This document shows positions 1 through 5,507 of a DNA stretch of 5,662 bases, piece by piece (position 1 is the first letter of the stretch; each line of letters begins with the position of its first letter). Under the pieces are notes generated by a model, which saw nothing but the letters and a program-made list of their open reading frames with translations, searched no databases and was not told the DNA's origin. Both the position numbers and the translations under genes were made by a program. The stretch is taken from positions 1 to 5,662 of the forward strand of contig JAOUEG010000137.1 of NCBI GenBank assembly GCA_029858845.1, in the 5' to 3' direction. The DNA is from Chloroflexota bacterium (GTDB taxonomy: Bacteria > Chloroflexota > Limnocylindria > Limnocylindrales > CSP1-4).

Positions 1-519
1 ATCCTCGGGCTCGCGGTCGGCGTGGCGACGTTCGTCGGACTGATGATCCTGAGCGTCACGATCGATCCCGTATTCGGGCGCTACGCGGTGCTCCTGTCGG
101 TCATCGCCGGCATCCTCGAACTCGTCCCGATCATCGGGCCGATCATCTCGGCCGTCCCTGCCGTCCTGCTGGCGGCGACGGCCGGCCTGGAAGCGGTGAT
201 CGCCGCTCTTCTCCTGTACACGCTCGTGCAACAAGTCGAGAACAACTTCCTCGTGCCCAAGATCCAGGGCGACGCGATCGATCTGCATCCCGCCGCCGTG
301 ATCTTCGCCATCATCATCGGCGGAGCCCTCGCCGGGCTCCTGGGCGCGATCTTGGCGCTGCCGATCACGGCCGCGTTCCGGGACGTCGCCCGCTACCTCT
401 TCCGGCGTGTCAGTCCCGAGGCGCCCGACGCGCTGGCGGAGTCCATCAAGGGCATGGACCTCGAGCGCCGTTGGGTCAGGTCGAGCGGCGCGGGGGCCGC
501 CGGAGGTGACCCGCCGTGA
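1..519 (+). CDS. AI-2E family (PerM/UPF0118) transporter, C-terminal half, partial
   Basis: The frame is open from the first base, so the gene starts outside the window and 172 C-terminal residues are visible. Family members are polytopic inner-membrane proteins of about 350 residues; they are linked to AI-2 export, Na+/H+ exchange or unknown solutes, so the substrate cannot be named. Family marks are ELVPIIGP at about residues 40-47 of the fragment, QQVENNFLVPKIQG at 77-90, and a long hydrophobic stretch beginning LHPAAVIFAIIIGG at about 95 and ending in ALPI. A soluble, charged tail (SPEAPDALAE onward) ends in a Gly/Ala/Pro-rich stretch. A GTG at base 22 could be read as a start, but the family marks and open frame upstream show that it is internal. 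The stop overlaps the next gene by 4 bases (GTGA), which suggests co-transcription and translational coupling. Family assignment is firm; function is not. Confidence 0.9.
   Translation: MLGLAVGVATFVGLMILSVTIDPVFGRYAVLLSVIAGILELVPIIGPIISAVPAVLLAATAGLEAVIAALLLYTLVQQVENNFLVPKIQGDAIDLHPAAVIFAIIIGGALAGLLGAILALPITAAFRDVARYLFRRVSPEAPDALAESIKGMDLERRWVRSSGAGAAGGDPP
502..509 (+). promoter_or_regulatory. Shine-Dalgarno site for the J-domain gene
   Basis: GGAGGTGA lies inside the last codons of the upstream membrane-protein gene. Nine bases separate its GGAGG core from the GTG at 516. This near-perfect anti-16S match fixes the GTG start of the J-domain protein, although the start overlaps the upstream stop. 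Confidence 0.8.
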
Positions 520-1205
520 GCGGGCTGCCCGACGCCTACAAGACGCTCCAGGTCGATCCCGAGGCCGAGGACGAGGTCATCACGGCAGCCTATCGACGGC
601 TGGCGCGCAAGTACCACCCCGATGTAGCCGGCGGCGCCGAGGCGGCGGACCGGATGGCGGCGCTCAACGCCGCCTGGGAGCTCATCGGGGACCCGGCGAA
701 GCGGGCGGCCTACGATCGCGAGCGAGCCGTCCGTGCGAGGGCGACTGACGCTCGGGAGAGGCCGGCGCAGCAGGGGCCGCCGAGCGAGGGGCCGACCGCC
801 ACCCAGCCAGGGACCCCGCCGTACCCGGATCCGGCCCCCCCTTCAGGCCCGGTCGACCGAGGGCCGACGCCCCGCGAGCCCGAGTCCGTACCTCGCGACT
901 GGACGAGCGGCCGATCCTCCGTCGGGGGCGGCTACGACCCGTCGATGCGGACGAGCGACGGGACCGGCGCCGCCGGGCCGCCGCCGGGGCAGCCATCGGG
1001 CAGCGTTCTCAACTTCGGCCGCTTCGCCGGGTGGTCGCTGGGTGAGATCGCCCGGGTCGATCTCGAATACATCGAGTGGCTCGACCGGATGCCGATCGGG
1101 CGGCCCTATCGCGACCAGATCGACGCCATCCTTCGCCGCACCGGGCGGCGGCGCTCCGCCACCGCCGAGGCCGGCGACCGACGGGGCCTGTTCCGGCGGC
1201 GCTGA
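516..1205 (+). CDS. J-domain (DnaJ-like) protein with C-terminal ExoX-C-like module
   Basis: This 229-residue protein has a J domain at about residues 6-70, with the HPD motif at 34-36 inside ARKYHPDVAGG and the usual helix IV pattern NAAWELIGDPAKRAAYD. J domains recruit DnaK and stimulate its ATPase. There is no G/F-rich segment, zinc finger or DnaJ substrate-binding domain, so it is a class C (type III) J protein rather than DnaJ. Residues about 80-163 are Pro/Gly/Arg-rich, low complexity and probably disordered. Residues about 165-208 form a compact module (NFGRFAGWSLGEIARVD, then EYIEWLDR and PYRDQIDAIL) that resembles the FGK-x-KG-x-(S/T)L-x-E(I/V)...D-x-YL-x-WL domain found at the end of ExoX-like exonucleases and in small proteins of unknown role. 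The end is basic (RRRSATAEAGDRRGLFRRR). No membrane segment is seen. The GTG start is supported by the strong ribosome site at 502-509 and by the GTGA overlap with the upstream transporter gene. The J domain is certain; the role of the tail is unknown. Confidence 0.9.
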   Translation: MSGLPDAYKTLQVDPEAEDEVITAAYRRLARKYHPDVAGGAEAADRMAALNAAWELIGDPAKRAAYDRERAVRARATDARERPAQQGPPSEGPTATQPGTPPYPDPAPPSGPVDRGPTPREPESVPRDWTSGRSSVGGGYDPSMRTSDGTGAAGPPPGQPSGSVLNFGRFAGWSLGEIARVDLEYIEWLDRMPIGRPYRDQIDAILRRTGRRRSATAEAGDRRGLFRRR

Positions 1206-1232
1206 CGCGTCAGGGGGACCCGCCGGCGCCGC
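1193..1232. terminator. Possible bidirectional terminator at the convergent gene ends
   Basis: The plus-strand J-protein stop (1203-1205) and the minus-strand antiporter stop (1210-1212) both lie in the perfect palindrome CTGACGCGTCAG at 1202-1213. Around it, CCGGCGG (1193-1199) pairs with CCGCCGG (1220-1226); alternatively GCGGCGC (1196-1202) pairs with GCGCCGC (1226-1232). GC-rich hairpins could form on either transcript. No T-tract follows on either strand, so this is not a classical intrinsic terminator, and chance pairing in G+C-rich coding DNA is possible. Confidence 0.3.
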
Positions 1233-2397
1233 GAGCATCCAGCTCCGGTCCGGCAGAGGCCGACGCCTCGGCGGAGGCTCGCGGGATCGACCAGGCGAGC
1301 AGGTAGGGCGCGATGATCGTCGTGAGAACGACGGCCACCAGGACGGCACTGAACAGGCCGGCAGTCAGCAGGCCCGCCGCAAGCCCCAGGTTCGCGACCA
1401 CGATGCCCACCTCGCCGCGGGGCACCATCCCGAAGCCGACCGTGGCCGAGCTCCAACGGCCGAGCGACCACGCCCCGATCACGCCGCCGGCTGCCTTGGT
1501 GGCGACACCGATGAGCGCGAGGCCGATGGCAAGTCCAGCGACCGGCAGGTCGAGCATCGCACTCAGGTCCAGCTGGGCACCGGTGACCGCGAAGAAGAAC
1601 GGGGTGAAGATCTGACCAAGGGGCCGGATCTCGTGTTCGAGCTCCTCGCGAGCCTCCGTCTCCGCCACGATGAGGCCGGCCACGAATGCGCCGATGATGG
1701 CGGCGAGCCCGATCGCGGCGGCGATCAGCGCGACCGCGAACATGAGCATGAACGCGGGCACGAGCGGCGTCTCCGCGAACAACGGCCAGGTGAAGACCTC
1801 ACGACGGAGCCCCCTGGCCCGACGTGCGGCCGCGAAGCCGAGTCCGATCAGCCCGAAGCCGGAGACGGCCACCAGCAGCGTGGAGCCGGAGATGTCGCCG
1901 GTCGCCGCGCCGGACACGATCCCGATCAGTACCAGCGCCAGCACGTCGTCGATGACGGCGGCGCCGAGCACGACGCGTGCGAACGTCCGGTCCAGCACCC
2001 CGAGCTCGGCCAGCACCCGACTGGTGATCCCGATGCTCGTGGCCGCCAGCGCCAGGCCGATGTAGAGGGCCGTGAACATCTCTTCGCCGATCCCGAGCCC
2101 GACCACGACACCCGCCCCGAGCGGGAGGATCATCGCCACGAGCGCGGTCAGGACCGCGGGCCTACCCACGGCCAGCAGATCGTCCAGCCGCACCTCGAGC
2201 CCGACCGCGAAGAGCAGGATGACGACCCCGATCTCGGCCAACACGGCCGCCGTGTCGCCCGGGACGACCAGGGCAAGGGCTCCGGGGCCGACGACGAAGC
2301 CCCCGAGCAGTTCTCCGACGACGGCCGGTTGACCAAGACGGCGAGCCAGCTCTTCTCCGATCTTCGCGCCGAGGAACAGGAGGAACAGGCCGATCAT
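1210..2397 (-). CDS. CPA2-family cation/proton antiporter (KefB/NapA-like membrane domain)
   Basis: This inner-membrane antiporter, 395 residues from the ATG, exchanges H+ for Na+ or K+ by family. Marks in order are GQPAVVGELLGGFVVGP at 22-38 (first helices), the crossover region ALAATSIGITSRVLAELG at about 116-133, the ion-binding Asp pair IDD with D150-D151, FFFAVTGAQLD at about 267-277, conserved K301 in IGVATKAAGG, and MVPRGEVGIVVANLG at 324-338 with R327 and E329. About a dozen hydrophobic segments span the length. The DD pair plus the TM10 lysine is the electrogenic signature of NapA/NhaA-like exchangers; KefB/KefC have a different pair. The protein ends in a short Ala/Ser/Glu-rich tail with no TrkA-N (RCK) domain, so it lacks built-in nucleotide control. 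It is the last gene of the minus-strand cluster. The ATG has no well-spaced ribosome site, and the open frame extends 30 codons further upstream; a CTG at 2472 is a plausible real start, giving 420 residues. The exchanged ion is not determinable here. Confidence 0.9.
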   Translation of the reverse strand: MIGLFLLFLGAKIGEELARRLGQPAVVGELLGGFVVGPGALALVVPGDTAAVLAEIGVVILLFAVGLEVRLDDLLAVGRPAVLTALVAMILPLGAGVVVGLGIGEEMFTALYIGLALAATSIGITSRVLAELGVLDRTFARVVLGAAVIDDVLALVLIGIVSGAATGDISGSTLLVAVSGFGLIGLGFAAARRARGLRREVFTWPLFAETPLVPAFMLMFAVALIAAAIGLAAIIGAFVAGLIVAETEAREELEHEIRPLGQIFTPFFFAVTGAQLDLSAMLDLPVAGLAIGLALIGVATKAAGGVIGAWSLGRWSSATVGFGMVPRGEVGIVVANLGLAAGLLTAGLFSAVLVAVVLTTIIAPYLLAWSIPRASAEASASAGPELDARGAGGSP

Positions 2398-2469
2398 CCC
2401 CTCAAGAGGCGCGGCGGACGCGCCTGCGACGAGGTCGGCCAGGGGCTGCGGAAGGGCCAGGGAGTACAG

Positions 2470-2484
2470 CAGGACGGAAACCTC
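2470..2484 (-). promoter_or_regulatory. Possible ribosome site and CTG start for the antiporter
   Basis: On the minus strand GAGG (2484-2481) is followed by 8 bases and then CTG (2472-2470), in frame with the antiporter and just after the permease stop (2485-2483). Starting here adds 25 residues (from LYSLALPQ to APLEG) ahead of the annotated ATG and closes the 85-nt gap to 10 nt. The ATG at 2397 has a GAGGGG directly abutting it, which is too close to act as its ribosome site. CTG starts are rare, so this stays tentative. Confidence 0.35.
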
Positions 2485-3748
2485 AGCTCAAGTAGCGGGC
2501 GAATACGTAAAGCGTCGCCACGGCGAGCGACATCGTCGTGACCAGCAGACCATACCGGAGGAAACTGCCGAACGAGATGGCGTGTCCCGCTTTCCCGGCG
2601 AGGTTGGCGACGACCACGTTCGCGGAGGCCCCGACGATGGTCGCATTCCCGCCGAGGCAGGCACCGAGTGCCAGCGACCACCACAGCGGTTCGATCGGGA
2701 TGCCGGTGGCCCCGAGTTCGCGCACGACCGGGATCATCGTCGCCGTGTACGGGATGTTGTCCACGATGGCAGAGGCGATACCGCTCAACCAGATCAGCCC
2801 GAGGGTCGTGACGGTCGCGTCCCCGTTGGTGAGCTCGATCAGGCCGTGGGCGACGGCGTCGATGATCCCGACCTGGACGACTCCCTCCACCAGCATGAAC
2901 AGCCCGACGAAGAAGAAGAGCGTGGGCCATTCGACCTCGCGGAGCACGCTCTCGGCATCGAGACGAGCGAGGATCGTGAGCACGGCTGCACCGAACAGGG
3001 CGATCGTGCCGGCCTCGAGACCCAGCGGCTGGGCCAGCAGGAAGCCCCCGATCGTCGCCCCGATGACCATCAGGCTGATGCGCAGCAGCGGTCGGTCGTT
3101 GAGGACCTCGTTCTCGTCCAGGGCCAGGACGGCATCACGCACCTCGGCGTGGACCGCGAAATCACGGGCGAAGAAGAGGCGGGTCATGCCGAGGAAGATC
3201 AGGAACACGATGATCGTCAGCGGCGCGAGGTTGACGAGGAACGCATCGAACCCGAGGCCGGCCGCGGATCCGATCAGCACGTTCGGCGGGTCACCGATCA
3301 GGGTCGCGGTCCCGCCGATGTTGGAGGCCAGGATCTCCGCGATCAGGAAGGGCAGCGGCGATACCTTCAGGACGCTCGCGATGTAGAGCGTGACGGGAGC
3401 GATCAGGACCACCGTCGTGACGTTGTCGAGGAACGCCGACAGGACGGCGCACACGATGCTGAGGACGATCAGCAGCCGGTACGGTTCGCCGCCGGCGATC
3501 TTGACCGAGCGGATTGCCACCCATGAGAAGAAACCCGTTCGCCGGAGGATCCCTGCCAGCATCATCATCCCGGCGAGCAGGAAGATGACGTTCAGGTCGA
3601 TCGCGGCGAACGCGTCCTCCTGGCTGACGACCCCGAGGACGATGACGAGGGTGCCACCGAGCAGGGCCGCGATCGTCTTGTCCATCCGGTCCGTGGCGAT
3701 CAGCGCATAGGTGGCGAGGAAGATGGCCCCGGCGAGTGCGACCTCCAC
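2483..3748 (-). CDS. ArsB/NhaD/SLC13-like permease (ion transporter superfamily)
   Basis: This 421-residue polytopic membrane protein is close to the usual 420-430 residues of ArsB and P-type permeases. Its two halves carry matching half-site motifs: SAFLDNVTTVVLIAPV at about 104-119 pairs with SAIVDNIPYTATMIPV at 326-341, and NIGGTATLIGDPPNVLIG at 143-160 pairs with CLGGNATIVGASANVVV at 364-380. These duplicated re-entrant-loop and DN-x-(T/P) motifs define the ion transporter superfamily (ArsB, NhaD, SLC13/DASS, mammalian P protein). A charged cytoplasmic loop (about 194-222) joins the halves. Substrate could be Na+/H+, a dicarboxylate or inorganic anion, or arsenite. No arsR, arsA or arsC lies nearby, so arsenite export is not supported. 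The GTG start lies 6 nt after the CBS-gene stop, with GAGG 11 bases upstream inside that gene. The neighbouring CBS and antiporter genes favour a role in ion or pH balance (inference). Confidence 0.88.
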   Translation of the reverse strand: MEVALAGAIFLATYALIATDRMDKTIAALLGGTLVIVLGVVSQEDAFAAIDLNVIFLLAGMMMLAGILRRTGFFSWVAIRSVKIAGGEPYRLLIVLSIVCAVLSAFLDNVTTVVLIAPVTLYIASVLKVSPLPFLIAEILASNIGGTATLIGDPPNVLIGSAAGLGFDAFLVNLAPLTIIVFLIFLGMTRLFFARDFAVHAEVRDAVLALDENEVLNDRPLLRISLMVIGATIGGFLLAQPLGLEAGTIALFGAAVLTILARLDAESVLREVEWPTLFFFVGLFMLVEGVVQVGIIDAVAHGLIELTNGDATVTTLGLIWLSGIASAIVDNIPYTATMIPVVRELGATGIPIEPLWWSLALGACLGGNATIVGASANVVVANLAGKAGHAISFGSFLRYGLLVTTMSLAVATLYVFARYLS

Positions 3749-3754
3749 CGCCGA

Positions 3755-4273
3755 TCAGGCCTCGGTCCGCGGGTCGACCGGCGGACGGTCGTCCTCGAGC
3801 GCCTCCACGTAGCGCATGGTCAGCTCCAGCAGGTCCAGGTAGCCGGTCGGGCGGCCGGCCTCGTCGATGACGTACAGCCCCGAGAGGCGGCGGGCGTGCA
3901 TCCGGCGGAAGGCCTCGTCGATCGTGGCCGTCTCGCTGATCGTGGCCGGCGTCACCATCACGTCCTCGACCGTGCTCGCCGAGACCGCGTGCCCGAACCG
4001 GGCGGCATCGGCGATGTCGGCGATGTCGGCGATCAGCGTTTCGGGGGAGACGCGGACGACGACCGCCTCGGCCAGGCCCTCGGTGGACAGCACACCGACG
4101 AGCACGCCTGCATCGTCGACGACGCCGAGCAGCCGGGTCTGCGGCCGCTCGGCCGCCCGGTGCATGACCTCGAGCGGATCGTCTCCCGGGTGGACGAGCA
4201 ACGGATCGATCGGTAGCAGGGAGACGCACTCCTGGACCGGCGTATGCCGGATGCGTCGCGTGCGCTCACTCAT
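3755..4273 (-). CDS. Tandem CBS-domain protein
   Basis: This small soluble protein (172 residues from the ATG) consists almost wholly of two CBS domains forming one Bateman module. CBS1 spans about 13-70 (LLVHPGDDPLEVM, then RLLGVVDDAGVLVGVLS). CBS2 spans about 101-158 (VEDVMVTPATISETATIDEA, then SGLYVIDEAGRPTGYLDLLE). Such pairs commonly bind AMP, ATP, S-adenosyl-methionine or c-di-AMP and regulate attached or neighbouring enzymes, channels and transporters; the ligand here is unknown. No catalytic domain or membrane segment is seen. The inter-domain linker holds a three-fold IAD repeat encoded by a 9-base tandem repeat. I chose the ATG at 4273 because GGAGG (4288-4284) lies 10 bases before it. 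A GTG two codons earlier (4279) is in frame but only 4 bases from the ribosome site. The gene lies 73 nt after rodA and 6 nt before the permease, which it may regulate (inference). Confidence 0.85.
   Translation of the reverse strand: MSERTRRIRHTPVQECVSLLPIDPLLVHPGDDPLEVMHRAAERPQTRLLGVVDDAGVLVGVLSTEGLAEAVVVRVSPETLIADIADIADAARFGHAVSASTVEDVMVTPATISETATIDEAFRRMHARRLSGLYVIDEAGRPTGYLDLLELTMRYVEALEDDRPPVDPRTEA
4008..4034. repeat. Three tandem 9-base units in the CBS gene
   Basis: TCGGCGATG occurs at 4008-4016 and 4017-4025, and again at 4026-4034 with the last base changed to C. In the minus-strand gene it encodes IADIADIAD between the two CBS domains. The unit is a multiple of three, so copy changes keep the frame. 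Confidence 0.85.
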
Positions 4274-4283
4274 CTGCACGGTC

Positions 4284-4290
4284 CCTCCCT
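4284..4290 (-). promoter_or_regulatory. Shine-Dalgarno site for the CBS gene
   Basis: AGGGAGG on the minus strand, with its GGAGG core 10 bases before the ATG at 4273 and 4 bases before the GTG at 4279. The spacing decides for the ATG start. Confidence 0.65.
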
Positions 4291-4329
4291 GAACCGCTTC
4301 CTGCAGGCGGCGATCGGGTGAGCAGGTCT

Positions 4330-4343
4330 CCCGGGCGCCCGGG
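4330..4343. repeat. 14-base perfect palindrome in the rodA-CBS gap
   Basis: CCCGGGCGCCCGGG reads the same on both strands and lies in the 73-nt gap, 3 bases after the rodA stop. It could fold into a short, very GC-rich hairpin (CCCGG stem, GCGC loop) that slows or partly ends transcription after rodA or protects the mRNA 3' end. No U-tract follows on the minus strand, so a full intrinsic terminator is unlikely. The rest of the gap shows nothing beyond the CBS-gene ribosome site. Confidence 0.4.
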
Positions 4344-4346
4344 CGG

Positions 4347-5507
4347 TCACCATTCGGCCCGCGTCTGGCGGATGTTCACGCTCTGGAGGATGCCCAGCCC
4401 CATCGCCAGGCTGACCAGCGAGGCGCCGCCGTGGGTGACGAAGGGCAGCGGGATCCCGGTGATCGGCATGATCCCCATGACCATCCCGACGTTGACGACG
4501 AGCTGGAACAGGATCATCGAGGCCAGCCCACCGGCGAACATCGTCCCGAATGGATCGCGCGAACGCCAGCCCGCTACGAGCACGCGCCAGAGGAGCAGGA
4601 CGAAGAGCCCGAAGAGCACCATCGCCCCGATGAAGCCGAGTTCCTCGGCCAGGATCGCGAACACGAAGTCGGTCGTCTGGACCGGCAGGAAATCGCCTTG
4701 AGCCTGCGTCCCATTGGTGAGGCCCTTGCCCATCCACCCACCCGAGCCGATCGCGATCTGCGACTGGTAGAGCTGGTATCCCGCGCCCTGGAGGTCCTTG
4801 TCCGCGGAGAGGAAGGACGTGAGTCGCTCCTTCTGGTAGTCCCTCAGGATGTAGGTCCACGCGATGGGGATCATCGCGACAACGCCGGCCCCCAGGACGG
4901 CCAGCCAACGCAGACTCGCTCCTGACATCCAGAGCATGCCGGCCAGGATGGCCGCGAAGACGAGCGAGGTCCCGAGGTCCGGCTGCAGCATGACCAGCGC
5001 CAGGGGCGGGCCGACGAGGAAGCACGCTCCCAGGATCGAACGGAGCGAGTCCAGGCGGCCTTCGCGGCTCGCCAGGTAGTTCGCCAGGACCACGATCATC
5101 AGGATCTTGGCGAGCTCACTGAACTGGAACGTGAACGGTCCGACGCTCACCCACCGGGCGGAACCGCCGACGCCATCGCCGATCGCCAATGTCAGCACGA
5201 GCAGCCCGAGCTGGAACGCGTAGACGGGCCATGCCAGCGTCTTGAGCCAGCGATAGTCGAAGAACGTCGCCGCGATGAAGACGACGGCCGCGATGCCGGT
5301 CCACATGAGGCCTCGCGTGAAGGTCGTGCCGGCTTCAAGCGGCGTGCTGCCGCTCTCGGCGCTGTTCGTGTAGGCCATCACCAGCCCCACCGCGGCGAGC
5401 AGGATGGCGTACGTCGTCAACTGCAGATCGAACGCCCGCCAGGCCGAGCCGACCGACTTGGCCGCCCAGTCCGTGACGCGCGCGGGCTCGGCTCGCATGA
5501 CGCCCAT
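4347..5507 (-). CDS. rodA: RodA-type SEDS peptidoglycan glycosyltransferase
   Basis: This 386-residue protein is of SEDS family length. RodA polymerises lipid II into glycan strands for lateral wall growth, in complex with the class B transpeptidase PBP2, in the plasma membrane. Marks are GGSARWVSVGPFTFQFSELA at 114-133, LQPDLGTSLVF at 174-184, the long extracellular loop with YQLYQSQIAIGSGGWMGKG at about 244-262, and QTTDFVFAILAEELGFIGA at 277-295, in which D280 matches the catalytic Asp of characterised RodA proteins. GIPLPFVTHGGASL at 351-364 is the C-terminal SEDS signature. About ten membrane helices are visible. The N-terminus is soluble for about 25 residues. RodA rather than FtsW is favoured by the PBP2-like gene directly upstream. 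The ATG overlaps the upstream stop by one base (TGATG) with no clear ribosome site, so it is probably translated by coupling. A second ATG three codons in is possible. Confidence 0.93.
   Translation of the reverse strand: MGVMRAEPARVTDWAAKSVGSAWRAFDLQLTTYAILLAAVGLVMAYTNSAESGSTPLEAGTTFTRGLMWTGIAAVVFIAATFFDYRWLKTLAWPVYAFQLGLLVLTLAIGDGVGGSARWVSVGPFTFQFSELAKILMIVVLANYLASREGRLDSLRSILGACFLVGPPLALVMLQPDLGTSLVFAAILAGMLWMSGASLRWLAVLGAGVVAMIPIAWTYILRDYQKERLTSFLSADKDLQGAGYQLYQSQIAIGSGGWMGKGLTNGTQAQGDFLPVQTTDFVFAILAEELGFIGAMVLFGLFVLLLWRVLVAGWRSRDPFGTMFAGGLASMILFQLVVNVGMVMGIMPITGIPLPFVTHGGASLVSLAMGLGILQSVNIRQTRAEW

Noticed and set aside
22..24. GTG as a start of the first gene
   Set aside because: The frame is open upstream to base 1, and the residues from base 1 on fit the middle of an AI-2E-family protein, so the true start lies before the window.
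733..2541. Long plus-strand open frame of 602 codons opposite the antiporter and over the J-protein end
   Set aside because: It reads as Arg/Gly/Asp/His-rich low-complexity sequence with no domain, overlaps two well-supported genes, and is expected from the strong third-position G/C bias of the real genes.
2582..3526. Plus-strand open frame of 314 codons opposite the permease
   Set aside because: It is highly charged, rich in Asp, Glu, Arg and Gln, with no recognisable motif; the opposite strand encodes a clear membrane protein with duplicated family motifs.
2483..3748. Naming the permease arsB
   Set aside because: Fold and length agree with ArsB, but NhaD, SLC13 and P-type permeases share the same motifs and no other ars gene is present.
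3291..4229. Minus-strand 312-codon frame covering the CBS gene and the permease start
   Set aside because: Arg/Gly/Pro/Asp-rich shifted-frame translation of two real genes; no domain or ribosome site.
4270..5025. Minus-strand 251-codon frame inside rodA running into the gap
   Set aside because: Arg-rich out-of-frame reading of rodA without family features; it is open only because of base composition.
4347..5507. Naming the SEDS gene ftsW
   Set aside because: It lies directly after a PBP2-like tail with no division or murein-precursor genes nearby, which fits rodA better.
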